NCBI GenBank assembly: GCA_965221725.1 | Contig: OZ244909.1 | Span: forward strand, 3,162,001 to 3,226,000 | Length of the DNA stretch: 64,000 nucleotides | Source of the DNA: HK1 sp965221725 | GTDB taxonomy: Bacteria > Pseudomonadota > Gammaproteobacteria > HK1 | Reading direction: 5' to 3' | In this document: piece after piece, positions 54,445-63,565 of the stretch | Position numbering within the stretch: the stretch's first letter is position 1 | Layout: every line of letters begins with the position of its first letter | The notes under the pieces: generated by a model | Seen by the model: the letters and a program-made list of their open reading frames with translations, nothing else | Database searches by the model: none | Told to the model about the DNA's origin: nothing | Program-made: the position numbers and the translations under genes

Positions 54445-56043
54445 TCAGAACCCCGCTACCCCACCGTCGCTGCGCGGGTCGGCGGCGCCCTCGATCACGC
54501 CGCTCGGGTGGCGGACGAGCGCCCCCGCGTGTCCCATTCGTTCGTCGTACGCCTCCACCTTTTCGACATCGTGCCCGGCGAGTCCGAGAGCGACAGCGAC
54601 TCCGCGGTCGATGCGGGATTCGATCTTGAGCGTGGTGCTTTCCTCACCCCAGGTGCGGCCGAGCAGCCAGCGCGGGGCGCTGACCGCCTCCTGCAAGGGC
54701 CGGTCGAAGTACGCGTAGCGGGTCAGCACCGCCGCCTGGGTCTGAGGCTGGCCCTCGCCGCCCATGGTGCCGTAGGGCATGACGCGGCCGTCGGCGAACC
54801 GGAACAGGGCGGGATTCAGGGTATGAAACGGCTTGCGGCCGGGGGCGAGCCGGTTGAGGGCGCCGTCGTCGAGGCTGAAGCTGGAGCCGCGGTTCTGCCA
54901 CTGAATGCCGGTCTCCTCCAGCACCACGCCGGAGCCGAACTCCCAGTAGACGCTCTGGATGAAGCTCACCGCGCGGCCCTCGCCGTCGACCGCGCCCATC
55001 CAGATGGTGTCGCCCGCGCTCGGGGGCCGGGGCCAGGGGAGCGCCTCGCCCCGGTCGATGGCCGCCGCCGCCGCGTCGAGCGCATCCGGGGTCAGGAACT
55101 GCTCGGGACGGCTGCGCATGAAGGCGGGGTCGGTGATCTCGCAGTCGCGCACCATGAACGCCTGCTTGGTGGCCTCCACCAGTCCGTGCAGGTGTGGGAA
55201 GCCGTCGGCCTCGGTGATCCCGAGCCGCTCGAAGATGCCGAGGATCATGAGTGACGCCAGTCCCTGGGTGGGGGGCGGGAAGTTGTACGCGGTGCCCGGC
55301 CGGAGCGTGAGGGCGAGCGGTGCCTTCGTCTCGGCCCGGTGGCGGGCCAGGTCTTCGCCCGAGAGCGGGCTGCCGATGCGCGCGAGGTCGGCGGCAATGG
55401 TGTCCGCGAGCGGGCCGCGGTAGAAGGAGTCGAGCCCGTTCCTGGCGAGCCGCCGGAACGTTCGCCCCAGACGCTCATTCACGAACCGATCACCTGCCGC
55501 GGGGATGGCCCCTCCTGGCAGGAACTGCTCCGCGAACCCCGGCACGGCTTCCAGCCCGGCGCGCTTGTCCCGGGTGTTGGTGTGCTGGCTGGCGGTGACC
55601 GGCACGCCGTGTTCTGCGTAGTGGATGGCGTCGTCCAGCAACTGCTTGAGGGAGTGCGTGCCGCCCCAGCCCCTGCCGACGGCGAGGGCTGCCTCCCATC
55701 CCGCGATCGTGCCCGCCACAGTGTTGGCGGCCAGGGGGCCGCGGTTCGGGATCGCCTCGAATCCCTGTGCCCGATACCACTCCGGAGTGGCTCGCGCGGC
55801 GGCCGCGCCGCCGGCGTCGATGGCGACGGGCTCCGTGCCCGGGGCGTGGACGATCCAGAATCCGTCGCCCCCGATGGCGTTCATGTGCGGATAGACGACG
55901 GCGATGGTGGCGGCGGCGGCGACCATCGCCTCGATGGCGTTGCCTCCGTCGCGCAGCACCGCGAGCCCCGACTGGGCCGCCAGATGATGAGGAGCGACCA
56001 CCATGCCCCGGGTGGCGGTTGCGGTGTGGATCATGTGCGCCAT
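54445..56043 (-). CDS. Gamma-glutamyltransferase-family (Ntn hydrolase) protein
   Basis: 532 residues. HHLAAQSGLAVLRDGGNAIEAMVAAAATIAVVYPHMNAIGGDGFW and GYAPPTQGL-like NFPPPTQGLAS are family traits. The autocatalytic threonine should be Thr346 in GDTIWMGAVDGEGRAVSF, but the usual Thr-His pair after it is Ile-Trp. MPYGTMGGEGQPQTQAA is the oxyanion region. It may be an acylase or hydantoin-related hydrolase rather than a true GGT. No signal peptide is evident. The reading frame extends upstream to 56142, but not family-like. Confidence 0.83.
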   Translation of the reverse strand: MAHMIHTATATRGMVVAPHHLAAQSGLAVLRDGGNAIEAMVAAAATIAVVYPHMNAIGGDGFWIVHAPGTEPVAIDAGGAAAARATPEWYRAQGFEAIPNRGPLAANTVAGTIAGWEAALAVGRGWGGTHSLKQLLDDAIHYAEHGVPVTASQHTNTRDKRAGLEAVPGFAEQFLPGGAIPAAGDRFVNERLGRTFRRLARNGLDSFYRGPLADTIAADLARIGSPLSGEDLARHRAETKAPLALTLRPGTAYNFPPPTQGLASLMILGIFERLGITEADGFPHLHGLVEATKQAFMVRDCEITDPAFMRSRPEQFLTPDALDAAAAAIDRGEALPWPRPPSAGDTIWMGAVDGEGRAVSFIQSVYWEFGSGVVLEETGIQWQNRGSSFSLDDGALNRLAPGRKPFHTLNPALFRFADGRVMPYGTMGGEGQPQTQAAVLTRYAYFDRPLQEAVSAPRWLLGRTWGEESTTLKIESRIDRGVAVALGLAGHDVEKVEAYDERMGHAGALVRHPSGVIEGAADPRSDGGVAGF

Positions 56044-56289
56044 GCCGGCCGGTTCACGAATGTTGGGGAGGGGGTGGGGATGGCGGGAGGGTTGCCGGGT
56101 GAAGCTGCCCCCGAAGCTCGGGGTCATCAAGGACAACTTCACCCAGCGACGGGATGGCCCCGTGGCTGGGTGAAGTCATCGGTGGCGCTACGCGCTCAGT
56201 ACATCATCGCAGTAGAAGTGCCGGTCAAAGCAGTTCGCTTTCGACAGCCCCCTGATTTCGTTCAATCTTCTCTCACCCCTTCGGCAGGC

Positions 56290-56778
56290 TTACTGTGAGC
56301 AGATCAGAGGTGACAGCGTATTGAACGTGTAATTGAAATGTCCCTTGCATTTCCCGATATTCATCTCATACCACGCCTGCATTCTGCCGATTTCCCGGTC
56401 GATCTCTTGCTCCCGTGACTGAATCGAAATGTCACGAATCATCGGACAGATAAACGAATCGGTACACGTCTTGTCGAATTCGGCACCAAGGCCGGTCTTG
56501 CGATCGTTCAGGCGCTTCTCGACCGCGGCAACGACCGCATTTCCCTTTGTGGAGCACTGTGTGACAAGTTCGTCTTTCTGTGTTCGCGCTGCGGACAGGG
56601 TCGTGACCACATCGGAAAATGACCCGACGGTATCGGATTCCACCCAGGTCCGATTGGCATCGGACCATTCACCGAGCGGATATTCACCGAGAGAAACCGA
56701 ATTGAAACAACTCGCATGCGCTGCTCCACCGAAAGTCAGAATGAGTCCGGTGAGTAATGACATGAGTTTCGTTTTCAT
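56290..56778 (-). CDS. Small secreted protein with six cysteines, unknown family
   Basis: 162 residues. Residues 1-22 are a signal peptide (ending GGAAHA), and the mature part starts SCFNSVSLGEYPLGEWSDA. Six mature cysteines could form three disulfides. Charged helical middle (RTQKDELVTQ, REQEIDREIGRMQAWYEMNI). Composition is less GC-rich than neighbours. AGGAGAG precedes the ATG. It follows the Calx-beta gene by 42 bases and is likely in operon with it. Confidence 0.7.
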   Translation of the reverse strand: MKTKLMSLLTGLILTFGGAAHASCFNSVSLGEYPLGEWSDANRTWVESDTVGSFSDVVTTLSAARTQKDELVTQCSTKGNAVVAAVEKRLNDRKTGLGAEFDKTCTDSFICPMIRDISIQSREQEIDREIGRMQAWYEMNIGKCKGHFNYTFNTLSPLICSQ

Positions 56779-56820
56779 GTTCTCGCTCTCCTGTTATCGA
56801 AATGACGCAGCGCCGCTCTG

Positions 56821-57480
56821 TCAGTTCGAGCCGGCGGCTCCGGCGGGCTCGGCGTCATGCACCTGTCCTCCGGCATCGGTCTCATCGTTCGGTTGGGGCT
56901 CGTCCGGCTCGTCCGGGAGATCCAGAGCCTCGGGAGCCAAATCGAGATCATCGGGTGGATTCAAGAAATCCAAGAAATCCAGTGGCACATTCGCGTCGCG
57001 AATGGTCCCCGTTGTCGCCGCATATTCCGGCAATCCGGGAATGTAGCCCGCGTGTTCCCAGGTCACGCCGTCCTTGGAGGTCTCCATGTCCATCAACTGT
57101 AGCTGAAAGAACTCGGGGATCCTCTCGACCGTGTCGTCCGTGAGGGTTTGCACGGTGATCTTCTTCGTCCGCTCGCCGACGTTGAATTGAAGGGTTCCCT
57201 GCGACCCGACGTAATCGCTCCCGGCCGTCGCGGACGCATCCTCGGTCTCATACCGCCAGCGCACCGCGAAATCGAGCTTTTCGGGAACCTGAACCGTGAA
57301 GACCGCCGGCTCCCCTTCGGTGACCTCTACGCCGCCCAGGTGAAACCAATCCTGTGAGTTCTTCGCCCAAAACTGGGCCTTCGCCTCCGGGACGCCCCCA
57401 AGGACCACCCCGGCCGAAACCGCCAGGGCCGCCAAAACGGTCCGTTCCACTCCAAGCAATGTTCGCTGTGTCGTCATCAT
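56821..57480 (-). CDS. Secreted Calx-beta domain protein
   Basis: 219 residues from an ATG at 57480 behind GGGAGG. Signal peptide to about residue 35 (ending PEAKA). Residues about 50-150 form one Calx-beta domain: VTEGEPAVFTVQVPE, YETEDASATAGSDYVGSQGTL and TVQTLTDDTVERIPEFFQLQL. The C-terminal tail is acidic and Asp/Pro/Glu-rich (DFLDFLNPPDDLDLAPEA). Calx-beta domains bind Ca and are usual in adhesins; a single domain with a disordered tail may bind another surface or secreted protein. Confidence 0.78.
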   Translation of the reverse strand: MMTTQRTLLGVERTVLAALAVSAGVVLGGVPEAKAQFWAKNSQDWFHLGGVEVTEGEPAVFTVQVPEKLDFAVRWRYETEDASATAGSDYVGSQGTLQFNVGERTKKITVQTLTDDTVERIPEFFQLQLMDMETSKDGVTWEHAGYIPGLPEYAATTGTIRDANVPLDFLDFLNPPDDLDLAPEALDLPDEPDEPQPNDETDAGGQVHDAEPAGAAGSN

Positions 57481-57581
57481 GCATCCTCCCTTCTGGGGTG
57501 CGATTTCTGTCCCGCACCACGGACGGTACCTACGGTAGCGCCGATGTGGCGCCCGGGTCCAAGATCGAATCCTCATGGGTC

Positions 57582-57600
57582 GGATAGGAATTTCCTATCC
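57582..57600. promoter_or_regulatory. Perfect 9-bp palindrome between divergent genes
   Basis: GGATAGGAA-T-TTCCTATCC lies between the Calx-beta gene (start 57480) and the RraA-like gene (start 57709). Perfect arms with one central base look like a dimeric repressor operator. Confidence 0.4.
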
Positions 57601-57708
57601 CGGAAATCTCCAGGTCATACCCCGGGCGCCGTCGGCGGTCCTGCCGCCGGGGTGATCGATTCAGGTACATTCCGCCACCGCCTCCGGCCACTTCCGGGAG
57701 AACCTTCG

Positions 57709-58389
57709 ATGACCTACGTAATCAGGGACCTGCCTGCTCAGGTGGCCCCGAGCCTGATCGAGAAATATGCGACGGTGGAGACCGCGACGGTCGGGCACCG
57801 CCGCCACCTGGGGTTCATGGACGGCGCCATCCAGTGCGTCCTTCCCGGGCGCCGGGTCGCGGGCACCGCGGTTACTCTGGCGCTGCCGGGGCAGGATTCC
57901 ACCTTGCTGCACCACATCATCGGGTTGCTGCGTCCCGGCGACTTTCTCTGCATCGATCGGCTCGGGGATCGCAAGCATGCATGTCTGGGCGGCGGGGTCG
58001 CCGCGGCAATCAGGACGAGCGGCTGCGTCGGTGTGGCCATCGACGGTCCATGCACCGACCTGCCCGAGATCGCGCAGTACGATCTGCCGGTGTGGTGCCG
58101 CGGGGTGTCGCCGATCACCACCCGGCTCCACGATGTGGGCGGGAGCTTCAATGTCCCGATCGCCTGCGGCGGCGCCGTCGTATGCCCCGGCGACGTGGTC
58201 ATCGCGGACGGCTCCGGGGTGCTGGTCATGCCCCCGGACGAAGCCGAGGCGGACGCGGACTGGGCACTGTCGAAGCAGGCGGTGGAGCCGGACGGACACC
58301 GGGCGCTTCTCGCCGGCGAGAAGCTCGGGGATCGGAGCGGTGCTACCGCGATGGTGCGGGCTCGGCTCGGGCTTGAACCGCCGAAGTGA
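57709..58389 (+). CDS. RraA-family protein (HMG/CHA aldolase-like)
   Basis: 226 residues. GRRVAGTAVTLALPGQD and the HHIIGLLRPGDFLCIDRLGDRKHACLGGGVAAAIRTSGCVGVAIDG stretch fit the RraA/HMG aldolase fold, which includes aldolases for 4-hydroxy-4-methyl-2-oxoglutarate and oxaloacetate decarboxylases. At the metal/substrate loop DGxxRD the sequence is DGPCTDLPE: Thr116 stands where Arg is expected, while Asp117 stays. It may be catalytically altered. TRAP genes for an organic acid lie downstream on the other strand. Confidence 0.8.
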   Translation: MTYVIRDLPAQVAPSLIEKYATVETATVGHRRHLGFMDGAIQCVLPGRRVAGTAVTLALPGQDSTLLHHIIGLLRPGDFLCIDRLGDRKHACLGGGVAAAIRTSGCVGVAIDGPCTDLPEIAQYDLPVWCRGVSPITTRLHDVGGSFNVPIACGGAVVCPGDVVIADGSGVLVMPPDEAEADADWALSKQAVEPDGHRALLAGEKLGDRSGATAMVRARLGLEPPK

Positions 58390-58546
58390 GGCCCGGACCG
58401 ACAGAGGCCCGGACCGACTCCTCGTCGGGACGCCGATCGAGGAAGATTGTCCGCGGGACCGGCGCCGCCCCCTTCCGGCCCGGGGCGTCGACGCAGCGCG
58501 GCGAGGAACGATGCCGGCCACCGTCTCGGGCTCCCGTCTGTGGCGT

Positions 58547-59830
58547 TCACTCCGGGCCGAGCACGAGGTCCGGCAGCCACAGGGTGAGCGAGGGCAGGTA
58601 GGTGATCATCACCAGCACCACCAGCAGGGGGATCAGGAACGGCAGCACCGCCACCGCCACCCGCTCGAAGGGCACCTTGCCGACCTCCACCATGATGTAG
58701 AGACCGATCCCCATCGGCGGGGTGGCGATGCCGATGAGCAGCGCGAGCTGCAGGACGATCCCGAAGTGCACGCGATCGACGCCGAAGCTGTCGGTGATGG
58801 GCAGCAGCATCGGTACCAGCATCAGCTTGGCCGGCACCCCCTCCACCACGCAGCCGACCAGCAGCACGAACACGAGCATGACGCCGAGGAAGACGGCCCG
58901 CGAGTCGGTGAGCGAGAAGATGGCGTCGCCGAGCCGCGCCGGCACCTGCTCGATGGCGAGCAGCCAGCCCATCGCGATCGAGAAGCCGATGATGATCATG
59001 ATGACCGACGTCATCAGCATGGTGTCGGTCAACGCCCGCCAGAAGCGGCCGGGGGTGAGGGTCCGGTAGAGCCCGCCGAGCCCGATGCAGTACATGCAGG
59101 CGAGCACCCCCGCCTCCGTCGCGGTAACGAACCCCCCGAGGATGGAGCCGAGGATGATTGCCGGCGCCACCAGCGCCAGCACCCCGTCGACGCCGCGGCG
59201 CAGGGTCTCTCGCAGCGGCACCCGGGGCTGGGTGGGAAAGTCGTGGACCACGACCAGGATCCGGTTGAAGATCATGAGCGAGACCCCGACGATGATCCCG
59301 GGCACGAGCCCGGCGAGGAACATGCGCTCGACCGACTGCTGGGCCAGGAACGCATAGATCACGAGCCCGATGGAGGGCGGAATGATCGGGCCCACCACCG
59401 CCGAGCACACGGTCAGCGCCGCCGCGAAATCCGGCGAGTAGCCCCGCTCCCGCATCGCCTTGATCTCGATGGCACCGAGTCCGGCGCAGTCCGCCACCGC
59501 GGCGCCCGACACGCCGGCGAAGAGCATCGACGACAGCACGTTCACCTGCGCGAGACCGGCCTTGAAGTGCCCGACCAGCGCGTTGGCGAAGTTGAAGATG
59601 CGGTCCGTCATCCCGACCGCGTTCATCAGGTTGCCGGCCATGATGAAAAACGGCACCGCGGCCAGCGACGGCTTGTTCACGCCCTCGAGAATCTGCTGCG
59701 GGACGATGTAGAGGGCGTCCGAGAACTCGCTGGTGGCGAACGCGAGCAGCACCGCCGCGCCAATGGCCATGGACACCGGGACCCGCAGCAGGATCAGCCC
59801 GATGAAGCCCGTGAACAGGACCAGCGCCAT
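58547..59830 (-). CDS. TRAP transporter large permease (DctM family), set 2
   Basis: 427 residues from an ATG overlapping the DctQ stop by one base (TGATG). About twelve hydrophobic helices. FAGVSGAAVADCAGLGAIEIKAM and VVGPIIPPSIGLVIYAFLA are DctM marks, and IATPPMGIGLYIMVEVGK is the typical C-terminal motif. Third gene of a dctP-dctQ-dctM operon on the reverse strand. Confidence 0.93.
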   Translation of the reverse strand: MALVLFTGFIGLILLRVPVSMAIGAAVLLAFATSEFSDALYIVPQQILEGVNKPSLAAVPFFIMAGNLMNAVGMTDRIFNFANALVGHFKAGLAQVNVLSSMLFAGVSGAAVADCAGLGAIEIKAMRERGYSPDFAAALTVCSAVVGPIIPPSIGLVIYAFLAQQSVERMFLAGLVPGIIVGVSLMIFNRILVVVHDFPTQPRVPLRETLRRGVDGVLALVAPAIILGSILGGFVTATEAGVLACMYCIGLGGLYRTLTPGRFWRALTDTMLMTSVIMIIIGFSIAMGWLLAIEQVPARLGDAIFSLTDSRAVFLGVMLVFVLLVGCVVEGVPAKLMLVPMLLPITDSFGVDRVHFGIVLQLALLIGIATPPMGIGLYIMVEVGKVPFERVAVAVLPFLIPLLVVLVMITYLPSLTLWLPDLVLGPE

Positions 59831-60474
59831 CAGGTGTCGGGGTCGTGCGCATGCGCGGGGGGTGGGGCCGGGAGTCCGGCCCATGCCCGGGCGAGATCCA
59901 CGCCGGCGTTGATGAAGATGAGGGCGCAGGAGACCGCGAGGGGAATGGACAGCGTGTAGCGCTCCATCTCACCCCAGGGGGTGACGACGCCGTCGATGAC
60001 CCCGACCTGGCTCTCGAAGATGATGGGCATCTGCAGCAGCATCGTCCCCGTCACCAGCAGGATGACCAGATCGACGAACCACCGGGAGAGCCCGAGCGCG
60101 CGCGGGCCGAGGCGCATCACCACGAAGTCCACCGCGATGTCCTTCCCCAGCCGGTAGACGACGAAGAATCCGACGAACGACATCCAGACGAAGCACTGCA
60201 TCGTCCACGGCCAGATCCAGTAGTAGGAGACGTCGAACGGCCGCAGCACGATGGTCGCCGCGGTGCCCACCAGCATCAGCAGAAGACAGACGTTGGCGAC
60301 CACCAGGAACCAACGCGAGAGCGCCCCGAGCGCGCCGTCGATCGTGTCGACGGCGCGCCGGAAGATTCCGTTGCCCGATCCGGACAACCGGACGCTCGGA
60401 GATTTTTTCGAGGGATACCGAAGCGTGGCCCGCTTACGGCTTGCGGGTTGCCTCCACCGTCTCCAGGAAGCCAT
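59830..60474 (-). CDS. TRAP transporter small permease (DctQ family), set 2
   Basis: At most 214 residues, four hydrophobic helices; YRLGKDIAVDFVVMRLG is the DctQ loop motif. The first 28 residues (MASWRRWRQP onward) overlap the end of dctP and are not conserved. A TTG at 60387, 19 residues before the first helix, is an equally good start. Small subunit of the set 2 symporter. Confidence 0.82.
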   Translation of the reverse strand: MASWRRWRQPASRKRATLRYPSKKSPSVRLSGSGNGIFRRAVDTIDGALGALSRWFLVVANVCLLLMLVGTAATIVLRPFDVSYYWIWPWTMQCFVWMSFVGFFVVYRLGKDIAVDFVVMRLGPRALGLSRWFVDLVILLVTGTMLLQMPIIFESQVGVIDGVVTPWGEMERYTLSIPLAVSCALIFINAGVDLARAWAGLPAPPPAHAHDPDT

Positions 60475-61432
60475 CGGGAAGCTCCCCGGCCGCCTCCTTG
60501 CGGCGGTAGTACTCGCTCATCACCTGCACGAACGGCGCTCGGTCCACGTCGACGAAGGTGACGCCCCTCTCCTTCATGCGCGCGATCGATGCATCCGCCG
60601 AGGCGCCCATCACCTCGTGGCTGTACTCGCCGGCGGCCGCGTAAGCCCGGCCGATTGCGTCCTTCAGCGAGTCGGGCAGCTTCTCGTAGGCCGCCTGGTT
60701 CACCATGAAGCCGATCGACTGGTAGTACTCGTCGTGGCGGATGACGTGCGGGCCCACCTCGTAGAAACGCATGTCCTCGACCAGCGCGATGGGACTGTTG
60801 ACGGCCTCGACGATGCCCTTGTCGATCGCCTGGTAGACATCGGTCCAGGCCAGGGTCTTCACGTCCGCCCCGATGGTGGTCCAGGTCTCGATCGCGGTCT
60901 GGTTCGGGTGCATGCGCAGCTTCAGCCCCTTCACGTCGTCGAAGCTGCGCACATCGCGCGTCGTCACCATGACCCGGTAGGGGCCACGCAGGATCGCGGT
61001 CGGGTCACCGAGCTGAATCACGCCCGCCTCCGCCGCCGCCTTCTCGAACCAGCCCCTGACCATGTCGGTATTCATGAAGCGGACCCAGTGCGCGCGGTCG
61101 TCGAAGAGGAAGGCGGCGCTCATCCAGGTGATGTCCTTCATCCACTTCTTCATGTACGTGGACCCCTCGGCGTAGACATGCACGGTGCCGAGCTTGAGCT
61201 GCTCCATGACCGCATTGGTCTTGCCGAGCTGCTCGTTGGGGTACATCTTGAGCTTCATCTCGCCGCCGGAGTATTCGTCGACGAGATCCGCAAACCGTTG
61301 AAATACCTTCCCTTCCGAACTGTCGGGGGGCATCTTGTGGGCCATTCGCCATTCCACCGCGCTCCATGCGGGGGCGGCGGCGAGCAGGGACGACAGGACC
61401 AGGGTGGTCAGCCAGGCGATTCGGGGTTTCAT
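60434..61432 (-). CDS. TRAP transporter substrate-binding protein (DctP family), set 2
   Basis: 332 residues from an ATG at 61432 preceded by GAGGAG. Signal peptide 1-24 (ending PAWSA). VKGLKLRMHPNQTAIETW contains the family's substrate-binding Arg, and FQRFADLVDEYSGGEMKLKMYPNEQLG is a typical DctP segment. Feeds the permeases at 58547-60474. Ligand unknown, presumed an organic acid. Confidence 0.92.
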   Translation of the reverse strand: MKPRIAWLTTLVLSSLLAAAPAWSAVEWRMAHKMPPDSSEGKVFQRFADLVDEYSGGEMKLKMYPNEQLGKTNAVMEQLKLGTVHVYAEGSTYMKKWMKDITWMSAAFLFDDRAHWVRFMNTDMVRGWFEKAAAEAGVIQLGDPTAILRGPYRVMVTTRDVRSFDDVKGLKLRMHPNQTAIETWTTIGADVKTLAWTDVYQAIDKGIVEAVNSPIALVEDMRFYEVGPHVIRHDEYYQSIGFMVNQAAYEKLPDSLKDAIGRAYAAAGEYSHEVMGASADASIARMKERGVTFVDVDRAPFVQVMSEYYRRKEAAGELPDGFLETVEATRKP

Positions 61433-61680
61433 CGGCGTCTTCTCCTCGTGGTGTATCGGGCGGGGACGGACCGGATGCGGGCGAACCGCGCCCGCCCCGT
61501 GCAGGATAGGCGCCCCACGCATCGGATCAAGCCGGACGTTGCCAGCCTGTCACCACCGGACAGTGCTTGCCCGCGTGGCGGCCTGGCCGAGCGTTGCAGC
61601 ATCGAGGCGGAAAAGGAGTCGGTGCTCGCGAACATGCGCCGCGTCGCGAGCCTGAAGAGGGCGTGGAGGCGCCGCCGGCC
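61433..61680. other. Gap between TRAP sets 2 and 3
   Basis: About 248 bases without a recognisable gene. It should hold the promoter of set 2 and the end of set 3. I see no clear terminator or repeat. Confidence 0.35.
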
Positions 61681-62973
61681 TCAGTCGAGCAGGGCGGACG
61701 GGAGCCACAGCGAGAGCGCGGGAAATGCATGCACGATGGCGAGCGACACTAGCATCGCCACGAAGAACGGCGCGCTGCCGATGGCGACTTCGCTGAACGG
61801 GCGGTGCTTGGCGATGCCGTGGATGACGTAGAGGTTCAGCCCCACCGGGGGGGTCAGCAGACCGACCTCCATGATGATCACGAAGGCCACGCCGAACCAC
61901 ACCGGGTCGTAGCCGAGCGCCACCACCACCGGGAAGATCACCGGCAGGGTGATGATCATCATGGAGATGCCGTCGAAGAAGATCCCCATCACGAAGTAGA
62001 TGGCGTAGATCAGCAGCATCACCATCAGGGGGGTGAGCGGGGCGGCGAGCACCATGTCGGCCAGGGCGCCGGGGATGCGCAGATGCGCCAGCACCACCCC
62101 CAGCAGCATCGCCCCCACGATGATGAACATGATGAACGCGGTCGACCGGGCGGTCTCGACGAGGGCGTCGCGCAGCACCGGCCAGCTCAGGGTGCGGAAG
62201 GCGGCGGCCATCACCAGCGCCCCGAAGGCGCCGACCGCGGCCGCTTCGGTCGGGGTCATGACGCCCGCATAGATGCCGCCGAGCACGACGAACATCAGGA
62301 TCACGATGGGCACCACCTCGATGGTGCCGCGCAGCCGTTCGGGCCAGGAGACCGGCGTGTCGGCGGGCACCAGCGCCCGGTTCATCATCACCCGCAGGCC
62401 GATGTAGGCCATGAACAGCCCCGCGAGCAACAGACCCGGGAACACCCCCGCCATGAACAGCCGGACGATGGAGGTCTCGGTGATCACCCCGTAGATGATG
62501 AAGGCGATGCTCGGCGGGATGAGGGGCCCCAGGGTGCCGCCGGCGGCGAGGGAGCCGGTGGCGAGCCTGGCGTCGTACCGGCGCCGTTCCAGTTCCGGCA
62601 GCGCCACCGTGCCGATGGCCGCCGCGGTGGCGACGCTGGAGCCCGATACCGCCGAGAACAGACCGCAGGCGGCGATGTTGGAGTGGAGCAGACCGCCGGG
62701 CAGGAGCTGGAACCAGCGCGAGAGGCCCCGGTACAGCCCGCCGCTGAACCCCGTGCGCAGGATGATCTCGCCCATGAAGATGAAGAGCGGGATCGCGGTG
62801 AGCACGAAGTTGTAGGTCAGGTTGAACGAAGTGACCCCGATGGTGCGCGGCAGCGGCCCACCGAGCAGGAAGTAGTAGCCGAGAAAGGCCGAGAGCAGCA
62901 GCGCGAAGGCGATGTGCTGGCCAAGCAGCAGCAGGAGGATCAGCGGAGCCAGCAGGTACAGGGTGACGTCCAT
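61681..62973 (-). CDS. TRAP transporter large permease (DctM family), set 3
   Basis: 430 residues. FSAVSGSSVATAAAIGTVALPEL and AGGTLGPLIPPSIAFIIYG are DctM marks, with GLLTPPVGLNLYVIHGIAK at the end and about twelve hydrophobic helices. The ATG at 62973 is 26 bases past the dctQ stop. Same order as set 2. Confidence 0.93.
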   Translation of the reverse strand: MDVTLYLLAPLILLLLLGQHIAFALLLSAFLGYYFLLGGPLPRTIGVTSFNLTYNFVLTAIPLFIFMGEIILRTGFSGGLYRGLSRWFQLLPGGLLHSNIAACGLFSAVSGSSVATAAAIGTVALPELERRRYDARLATGSLAAGGTLGPLIPPSIAFIIYGVITETSIVRLFMAGVFPGLLLAGLFMAYIGLRVMMNRALVPADTPVSWPERLRGTIEVVPIVILMFVVLGGIYAGVMTPTEAAAVGAFGALVMAAAFRTLSWPVLRDALVETARSTAFIMFIIVGAMLLGVVLAHLRIPGALADMVLAAPLTPLMVMLLIYAIYFVMGIFFDGISMMIITLPVIFPVVVALGYDPVWFGVAFVIIMEVGLLTPPVGLNLYVIHGIAKHRPFSEVAIGSAPFFVAMLVSLAIVHAFPALSLWLPSALLD

Positions 62974-62999
62974 GGCGTCAGCCCGGATTTCTTGCCGGC

Positions 63000-63557
63000 T
63001 TATGGCTGCGAGCCCGAACCATCATCATCATCGTCCGCGCGGGAGCCGTAGAGGAGGTCGCGGAGCTTTCTGCCCGCGAGCAGGACCACCACCAGCGTCA
63101 GCACCGACAACCCGATGGGCAGGGCAAGCTGCGGGATCCACAGCGGTGTGTTCAGAGCCCCGAATGCGTCCCGCCGCCCGTAGTCCAGAGACCGCAGCAT
63201 GGTGTCGGCCCCGTGCCATGCGAAGAAGCCGGCGACCCCGGCGGAGAGCGTCAGGGTGATCAGCTCGATGACCTCGCGCAGGCGCCGCGGCAGTCGGCCC
63301 ACCACGAGGTCGATCCGGATGTGACGGCCCGCGAGCATGGTCTCGCCGAGGGCGAGGAAGACCAGCGCGACCATCAGGTAGCCGACAATTTCGGGCACCC
63401 AGACCACGGGCCAGTCGAAGACGTAGCGCACCACGACGGCGCCGGTGACCAGCAGGCACATGGCCATCACCCCCGCCGCGGCGACGGCCATCGAGAGCTT
63501 CGCGAGACCGACGATCAGCCGGCTGACGGCGCCGCCGCGGCGGGGCTGGGTTGCCAA
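63000..63557 (-). CDS. TRAP transporter small permease (DctQ family), set 3
   Basis: 185 residues from a TTG 8 bases past the dctP stop; the ATG at 63644 would overlap dctP by 79 bases and is less likely. Four hydrophobic helices and the loop LAGRHIRIDLVVGRLPRRLRE typical of DctQ. The C-terminus is acidic (RADDDDDGSGS). Confidence 0.85.
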   Translation of the reverse strand: MATQPRRGGAVSRLIVGLAKLSMAVAAAGVMAMCLLVTGAVVVRYVFDWPVVWVPEIVGYLMVALVFLALGETMLAGRHIRIDLVVGRLPRRLREVIELITLTLSAGVAGFFAWHGADTMLRSLDYGRRDAFGALNTPLWIPQLALPIGLSVLTLVVVLLAGRKLRDLLYGSRADDDDDGSGSQP

Positions 63558-63565
63558 GATTGTCT

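Noticed and set aside
57738..59972. Open frames of over 700 codons on both strands opposite or alongside the RraA and DctM genes
   Set aside because: They are Arg/Gly/His/Asp-rich shadow frames of high-GC coding DNA. The genes in the other frames have clear family motifs.
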